From JBCCFK01 sp965262315 (GTDB lineage Bacteria; Actinomycetota; Acidimicrobiia; Acidimicrobiales; UBA8592), in the NCBI GenBank assembly GCA_965262315.1, contig CBDHFJ010000119.1, forward strand, positions 1 to 9,900: a DNA stretch of 9,900 nucleotides. The letters run 5' to 3'. The position numbers were made by a program, and so were the translations under genes. Below are positions 6,384-9,900 of this stretch, piece after piece. The notes under the pieces are model-generated. The model did no database searches and was not told the DNA's origin. It saw nothing but the letters and a program-made list of their open reading frames with translations. Numbering within the stretch: the stretch's first letter is position 1; each line of letters begins with the position of its first letter.

Positions 6384-6832
6384 ATGACCACGACACGCTC
6401 ACTGCACCTGATCGACATCGAGAACCTGGGGGGCGGCTGCGATCAGTCGATCCCCCGGATGCAACGCGTCGTGGACCGGTTTCGTGCGCTCGCCCGGGTC
6501 GACCCACACGACACCGTGGTGGTGGCCTGCGACGTGGGGCATGTGGCGGCGCTGCGCCTTCGCCTTGCCCGCCGGCTGGCGAGTCTGGCCGGGCTACGGG
6601 CGCGACGGTGCCGACCGCTCACTGCTCGAGAGCGCCCCCGCCGACTGGGTGGTGGAGCGCTTCGACCGCCTGGTCATCGGCAGCGGCGACCACGCCTTCC
6701 GACCGCTGGCCACCGCTGCCGCCAACGCGGGTCTCACCGTCACCGTCGTCGGTCGCTGCGAGACCGTGGCCCGCCGACTCGCGATGGCCGCCGACACGGT
6801 GATCGACCTCCGTCGACCCTCCCCGATTCTGA
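6384..6832 (+). pseudogene. NYN-domain (PIN-like) RNase-type protein, frameshifted
   Basis: Start ATG 6384 with GGGAGG about six bases upstream. The first frame reads LHLIDIENLGGG ... DTVVVACDVGHVAAL. The frame then changes by +1 near 6550-6570 and continues as LPAGWRVWPGYGRDGADRSL ... RFDRLVIGSGDHAFRPLA ... GLTVTVVGRC ... AADTVIDL. The D-x-E-N-L at residues 11-15, the DGAD and the G-S-G-D-H-x-F acidic positions are hallmarks of NYN domains, which belong to the PIN-like metal-dependent ribonuclease fold. The expected length is ~145 aa. The second frame has no stop before 7620, so the true 3' end is unclear; one more frame change near 6820 would end it at TGA 6830-6832, used here as the end. 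Target RNA unknown. Confidence 0.68.
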
Positions 6833-6856
6833 GCCGAACCGGCCGACTTCGGAATC
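6825..6856 (+). terminator. Weak hairpin after the NYN gene
   Basis: GATTCTGA (6825-6832) can pair with TCGGAATC (6849-6856), giving eight pairs including one G-T, with a 16-base GC-rich loop. No T run follows. The position fits the end of the NYN gene and precedes the promoter-like element at 6871, but the pairing could be chance. Confidence 0.3.
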
Positions 6857-6870
6857 ACACCGATGTTCTT

Positions 6871-6892
6871 TGTCACACCCCCGCGACATCGT
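6871..6892 (+). promoter_or_regulatory. TGTCACAC-N8-CATCGT promoter-like element
   Basis: TGTCACAC at 6871-6878, eight bases, then CATCGT at 6887-6892, one mismatch from TAnnnT. It lies 66 bases before the ATG at 6958, the same distance as the 7968 copy from its gene. A second possible -10 box, TACCTT, occurs at 6933-6938, 20 bases before the ATG. Local base composition here is lower in GC than in the flanking genes. Confidence 0.45.
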
Positions 6893-6957
6893 GGAGCCCG
6901 GGTCATCCGCCCGAGGCCCGACACCACCCACCTACCTTCCCCAGAGAGGAATCCACG

Positions 6958-7620
6958 ATGCATCGGGAACGACGAGAGCGCCTCGAAGCGCTCATGCAAC
7001 GCATGGCCGACGGCGACCTCGCCGCGGTCATCACCTTCCAGGACGAGTTCGCCGACCGTCTGCGGGGCGTCGTGCGCACCGTCCTGCGCGACCTCCACCG
7101 AGAGGACGTGATGGCCAGCCCCGGCGAGGTCGACGGCCTCGTGTGTGACGCCACCTTCGTCCTCTTCGACCACGCCGCAGGCTGGCGGCCCGACGGCGGC
7201 GCCCTGCCCTGGGTGTGGGCGCAGCGCGCCATCCGCGCCCAGATCGTGCGTGCCATCGGCCATCCCGTCGGTGGCACGGAGGAGGACCTCGAGTCTGAGG
7301 CCGGCGCCGCTGCGCCCATCGGCGGCGCCGACCTGAGCCACGAGGCCGTCCGCGACCTCGCGGCCACCAACGCGGTGGTGGCCCTCCTGATCGAGCTGCT
7401 CGACCACACGCTCGATGCGAGGCACGTCGCCATCGTGTTGGACTACCAGCTCCTCAAGGCTGCGGGCTGTCCCGACGCCTCGGGGACGGTCGCCTCGCTC
7501 TACGACACCTCTGCGTCCAACGTGCGCCAGATCCGGCGGCGCGCCATGCAGAAGCTGGCCCCGGCGCTGGCCACACCCCAGTACGCACCAATCGCCCACC
7601 TCCACCTGCTCACCGCATGA
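6958..7620 (+). CDS. Sigma-70-like regulatory protein
   Basis: The product is 220 aa. ATG 6958 has a strong GAGAGGA at 6944-6950. Residues ~14-75 resemble sigma region 2 (MADGDLAAVITFQDEFADRL, then VVRTVLRD, and DATFVLFDHAAGWRPDGGAL followed by PWVWAQRAIRA). Residues ~150-202 resemble region 4, with a helix-turn-helix ending in TSASNVRQIRRRAMQKLAPAL. The region between them is longer than in typical ECF factors, and the region 4 turn is unusual (KAAGCPDASGTVASLYDTS), so this is a divergent member or a sigma-derived regulator. It overlaps the next gene by ATGA (7617-7620). The frame stays open upstream into the NYN gene, but the good ribosome binding site and the element at 6871 support an independent start. 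Confidence 0.78.
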   Translation: MHRERRERLEALMQRMADGDLAAVITFQDEFADRLRGVVRTVLRDLHREDVMASPGEVDGLVCDATFVLFDHAAGWRPDGGALPWVWAQRAIRAQIVRAIGHPVGGTEEDLESEAGAAAPIGGADLSHEAVRDLAATNAVVALLIELLDHTLDARHVAIVLDYQLLKAAGCPDASGTVASLYDTSASNVRQIRRRAMQKLAPALATPQYAPIAHLHLLTA

Positions 7621-7949
7621 CCGACCACACGCCGCCCGCCGACATCACGACCACCGTCGAGATCGTCGCGGCCCGGCTGCTCCAACGCGGCGCCACCCAC
7701 CCGGTGGCCGCGGCGCTGGCCATCGCGGCCCGTGGCCAGGACGGCACCACCGTGGACGAGTTCGCGGCCGCCCGCGGGCTCGACGTGTCCGAGGTGCGAG
7801 CGCTGGAGGCTGGCGCTGTGCCCCTCGAGGACCTGCCCGACCTCATCGCCGACGTCCTGGACCGGACCGGCCGCGTCGACCTGCTGGCCATGGCCGACCT
7901 CGACGCCGACATCCGACGTCGCCAACAAGCCCGTCTCGCCGACGGCTGA
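7617..7949 (+). CDS. Small HTH-like protein coupled to the sigma-like gene
   Basis: The product is 110 aa. ATG 7617 overlaps the preceding stop as ATGA and has no ribosome binding site of its own, so translational coupling is likely. Residues ~44-75 (TTVDEFAAARGLDVSEVRAL, then EAGAVPLEDL) have the spacing of a helix-turn-helix of the XRE or sigma region 4 kind: helix, short G-L-D turn, recognition helix. The C-terminal part is acidic, then basic (DLDADIRRRQQAR). No membrane helix or zinc motif is visible. Given its position it may act with or against the sigma-like protein; this is inference only. Confidence 0.75.
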   Translation: MTDHTPPADITTTVEIVAARLLQRGATHPVAAALAIAARGQDGTTVDEFAAARGLDVSEVRALEAGAVPLEDLPDLIADVLDRTGRVDLLAMADLDADIRRRQQARLADG

Positions 7950-7967
7950 CCGGCGCTCGAGACTGCC

Positions 7968-7989
7968 TGTCACACCCGCTCGCTACCTT
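7968..7989 (+). promoter_or_regulatory. TGTCACAC-N8-TACCTT promoter-like element
   Basis: TGTCACAC at 7968-7975, eight bases, then TACCTT at 7984-7989, a full match to TAnnnT, 66 bases before GTG 8055. This is the best copy of the element in the window. It fills most of the 105-bp gap after the HTH gene. Confidence 0.6.
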
Positions 7990-8054
7990 CTCCCCAAGCG
8001 CTCCTCGGCGACCTCACGGTCCCCTCCACCACCCAGACCTCACCGAGGTGCACC

Positions 8055-8756
8055 GTGACCACGCCCGCGTCGGCCGAGCCGACACCCCTCCACCCCGTCG
8101 ACGATCCACCCACCGTCATCGAACTGTTGTCCAGATGGCCTCGCCTGCTCGAGGACCTCGACGCTCGACTCCGCCGGTCGCCGGCAGCATTCCTGAACAG
8201 TGCCAGCCTGCTGTGGACCATGGCCCCCGGCGTCCTCGACGCCCTGGGGGCCGAAGTCCGATTGAAGAGTCCGAGAGCGCTCCGGGCGCTGGCCACCGCT
8301 GCCTCGTACTTCCGGCGCGGCCTCACCGTCGACGTGACCGGCATCGACCTCCCCCGCTGGCTCACCGAACTGGACCAGGCGCACATCTCCCGAGTCCGCC
8401 ACCGCACCCTCGCCCGGCAATCCGACTGGCTGGTCGAGGTGGTGTTGATCGGGGGCCACCGCCTCGCCGCCAACCTCGCCGTCGAGTCAGGCATGGGCGC
8501 CCTCAACGATGCGCTGGTCCTCGATGGCACTGCTCGGACTGTGGAGAAGACGATCGCCCGCAGCACCACCGGTCCGCCCTTCCATGACGTCGAGCTCGGC
8601 GACGCCGCGGATCGCCTGGTCGACGCCCTCGGGCGCTACCGGGCCTCGGTGGGCGACCCGGCGCCGGACAGCCGATGGCCCGGCAACGAAGCGCTGGTCA
8701 CCTGGCTCATCGCGACACTGTTCGGCCAGGCCGGCACCGAAGGACGTGCGGCATGA
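8055..8756 (+). CDS. Conserved-looking protein of unknown function
   Basis: The product is 233 aa. GTG 8055 has GAGGTG at 8045-8050 and the element at 7968-7989 in front. I do not recognise a family. The protein is mostly helical and soluble, with no signal peptide. The most distinctive section is residues ~130-165, WLVEVVLIGGHRLAANLAVE followed by SGMGALNDALVLDGTA, where a Gly-Gly-His turn precedes a Gly-rich helix. An earlier stretch (SPRALRALATAASYFRRGLT) is basic. The C-terminal region has two aromatic helices (RLVDALGRYRAS and NEALVTWLIATLF). The stop overlaps the next ATG by ATGA, so it is the first gene of a three-frame operon. Codon use agrees with the neighbours. Confidence 0.7.
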   Translation: MTTPASAEPTPLHPVDDPPTVIELLSRWPRLLEDLDARLRRSPAAFLNSASLLWTMAPGVLDALGAEVRLKSPRALRALATAASYFRRGLTVDVTGIDLPRWLTELDQAHISRVRHRTLARQSDWLVEVVLIGGHRLAANLAVESGMGALNDALVLDGTARTVEKTIARSTTGPPFHDVELGDAADRLVDALGRYRASVGDPAPDSRWPGNEALVTWLIATLFGQAGTEGRAA

Positions 8757-8932
8757 GTACCGAACACCACCGACTGAAGTTCCTCGAGTGGATGCTGCTC
8801 GACCACGCCGAGCCGGAGGCGAGGGAAGGGCTCGAGCGGCCCCGGCGCGCAGCGCCAAAGAGCGGAAGAAGGCTGAGGGGAAGCAGCCGGATGCTTCAAC
8901 CGGCTGACCCCGAAGAAACTGCGGATGACTGA
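8753..8932 (+). CDS. Small protein resembling the N-terminus of the 2562 family
   Basis: The product is 59 aa. ATG 8753 overlaps the 8055 gene's stop and has GAAGGA at 8739-8744. Its first ~25 residues (STEHHRLKFLEWMLLDHAEP) align with the start of the 89-aa protein at 2562 (PEHTRLRLRQWFEEHMDPDL). The rest is basic and shows no similarity, and another frame (AKERKKAEGKQPDASTG, ending 8907) looks equally plausible there. The stop 8930-8932 shares one base with ATG 8932 (TGATG). The simplest reading is that 8753-9261 was one gene of the 2562 type, now broken, possibly with an extra ~30-codon insert; two coupled genes are also possible. Confidence 0.5.
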   Translation: MSTEHHRLKFLEWMLLDHAEPEAREGLERPRRAAPKSGRRLRGSSRMLQPADPEETADD

Positions 8933-9261
8933 TGGGCATGGCGCCCTTCGACTGGCATGAGCTCGCGACCAAGAAGGATCTCGAGCGATTCGCCACAAAG
9001 GCCGACCTCGAACAGCTCCGGCTCGAAACGCAGGGCCGACTTCCAGCAGGTCCGAGCCGAGATGGCGACCAAGACCGCTCTCGACGACCTCGGGAAGCAG
9101 CTCCGGGGCGAGATGAAGGACCTCCGCACAGAACTCGGAGGCGAAATGAACGGCGGCTTCGGCACCGGGCTCACGTACGGGTCACGCTCATCGCGCTGGT
9201 TGGCTTCATCCTGACCGTGGTCGCCGCGGCAGTCGGCACCGGGCTCACCCTCGCCTCCTGA
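8932..9261 (+). pseudogene. Coiled-coil membrane protein related to 2562, two compensating frameshifts
   Basis: The frame from ATG 8932 begins MAPFDWHELATKKDLERFAT, matching the PPVEWTELSTKDD motif of the 2562 protein. Near 9030 the coiled coil continues in the +1 frame as ADFQQVRAEMATKTALDDLG and GKQLRGEMKDLRTELGGEMN. Near 9160-9180 it returns to the first frame for a membrane helix (VTLIALVGFILTVVAAAVGT) and ends at 9261. Read this way it is ~109 aa with the family layout: motif, coiled coil, single C-terminal membrane helix. Read literally, the first frame loses the coiled coil. The two shifts cancel, so a gene finder would call one intact but partly wrong ORF. Confidence 0.65.
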
Positions 9262-9274
9262 GCGCCACCTCGCC

Positions 9275-9900
9275 TCAGTGGCTGGACACCTTGCCGGAGG
9301 TCTTGGCGTGCAGCGACTCGGCGTGACGATTCAGGCCCACCAGGTGGGCCTCGATGCCACGCTGGGCGAACTTGGCCACCACCGCGTCCAGCGCGACCAC
9401 CGCTGAGGTGTCCCAGACGCGGGCGTCGGTCAGATCGATCTCGACCCGCTTCACCTTGACGGCGTCGTAGTCGAACGAGTGCACCAGCTCGTTGGTGGAG
9501 GCGAAGAACAACTCGCCCCGCACGGCGTAGAGACGCTCGGCGTTGTCGGGATCGACGACGCTCGTGACCTCGACGATGTGGGTCACGTGACGCACGAAGA
9601 ACACCGCCGACAGGGCCACACCGGCAGCGACGCCGTAGGCCAGGTTGTGGGTGATCACCACGATGGCCACCGTGGCCACCATCACCGCGGTCTCGGCCTT
9701 CGGCGCCGACCGCAACATGTCCGGCATCACACTCGCCCAGTTGAACGTGCCCACCGACACCATGATCATCACCGCCACCAGGGCAGCCATCGGGATGTCG
9801 GCCACCAGGTCACCCAGACCCAAGATCAGGATCAGCAGGAACACACCCGATGCCAGCGTCGACAGCCGGCCCCGGCCACCCGAGCGGTGGTTGATCATCG
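9275..9900 (-). CDS. SulP-family anion transporter, C-terminal part with STAS domain (5' end outside window)
   Basis: The frame is open to the window edge; the ATG at 9898 is internal, since INHRSGGRGRLSTLASG matches the conserved mid-protein segment of SulP/SLC26 transporters. About 208 residues are visible. Hydrophobic helices lie at ~15-33, 36-52 (ADIPMAALVAVMIMVSVGTF) and in a pair at ~68-105. A cytoplasmic STAS domain follows (~110-200) with VKRVEIDLTDARVWDTSAVV and ALDAVVAKFAQRG; the D-x-S-A-V-x-A-L-D segment is typical. SulP proteins move sulfate, bicarbonate or other anions; the substrate cannot be told from this part. It ends at TGA 9275, 13 bases from the convergent gene. Confidence 0.9.
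   Translation of the reverse strand, partial: MINHRSGGRGRLSTLASGVFLLILILGLGDLVADIPMAALVAVMIMVSVGTFNWASVMPDMLRSAPKAETAVMVATVAIVVITHNLAYGVAAGVALSAVFFVRHVTHIVEVTSVVDPDNAERLYAVRGELFFASTNELVHSFDYDAVKVKRVEIDLTDARVWDTSAVVALDAVVAKFAQRGIEAHLVGLNRHAESLHAKTSGKVSSH

Noticed and set aside
6619..7605. Minus-strand 328-aa ORF opposite the NYN and sigma-like genes
   Set aside because: It is Gly/Val/His-rich with no domain, and the plus strand has clear sigma-like and NYN motifs and ribosome binding sites.
7415..8587. Plus-strand 390-aa ORF crossing several genes
   Set aside because: It overlaps three better-supported genes in another frame and is an Arg/Pro/His-rich shadow.

Overview
The window is GC-rich and most wobble positions are G or C. 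It reads like an actinomycete chromosome, probably a member of the Acidimicrobiia. That placement is an inference: it rests on base composition, on small coiled-coil membrane proteins carrying a P-P-x-x-W-x-E-L-(S/A)-T-K-x-D type motif, and on the mix of secreted calcium-binding repeat proteins with ECF sigma factors. No rRNA, tRNA, CRISPR array or transposase was found.

Layout. (1) 1-70 is the 3' end of a plus-strand gene. Its last ~41 bases recur at 2447-2487, so the intervening gene lies between two direct repeats. (2) 317-2365 encodes a secreted mosaic protein: signal peptide, seven Cys-containing propeller-like repeats, four thrombospondin type 3 calcium-binding units (three of them on a near-perfect 114-bp tandem array) and C-terminal RTX nonapeptides. 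(3) 2562-2831 encodes an 89-aa coiled-coil protein with one C-terminal membrane helix. (4) 4011-2856 on the minus strand is a second secreted RTX protein with a DUF4352-like C-terminal domain, split by a frameshift at a six-base C/G run. (5) Diverging from it, 4155-4628 is an ECF-type sigma factor, translationally coupled by ATGA to a membrane-anchored anti-sigma-like gene (4625-6323) that needs about six frame changes to be read through. (6) 6384-~6832 is a frameshifted NYN-type nuclease-like gene. (7) 6958-7620 and 7617-7949 encode a sigma-like protein and a small helix-turn-helix-like protein, overlapping by ATGA. (8) 8055-8756, 8753-8932 and 8932-9261 form a tightly overlapping group: an unknown 233-aa protein, then pieces that resemble the 2562 coiled-coil protein and are also frameshifted. 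(9) 9900-9275 on the minus strand is the C-terminal end of a SulP-type anion transporter with a STAS domain.

Two themes link the genes. First, a promoter-like element, TGTCACAC-N8-TAnnnT, with constant internal spacing lies upstream of at least three transcription units, and a close variant lies on the minus strand upstream of the RTX gene. They may be co-regulated; the spacing matches the RecA-NDp/PafBC type promoter of actinobacteria, but the second half of the box differs. Second, many frame changes fall in this 9.9 kb, most of them +1 (one extra base, or two missing) and several at C/G runs. This suggests either uncorrected sequencing indels or a locally decaying accessory region, and the sequence alone does not settle which.
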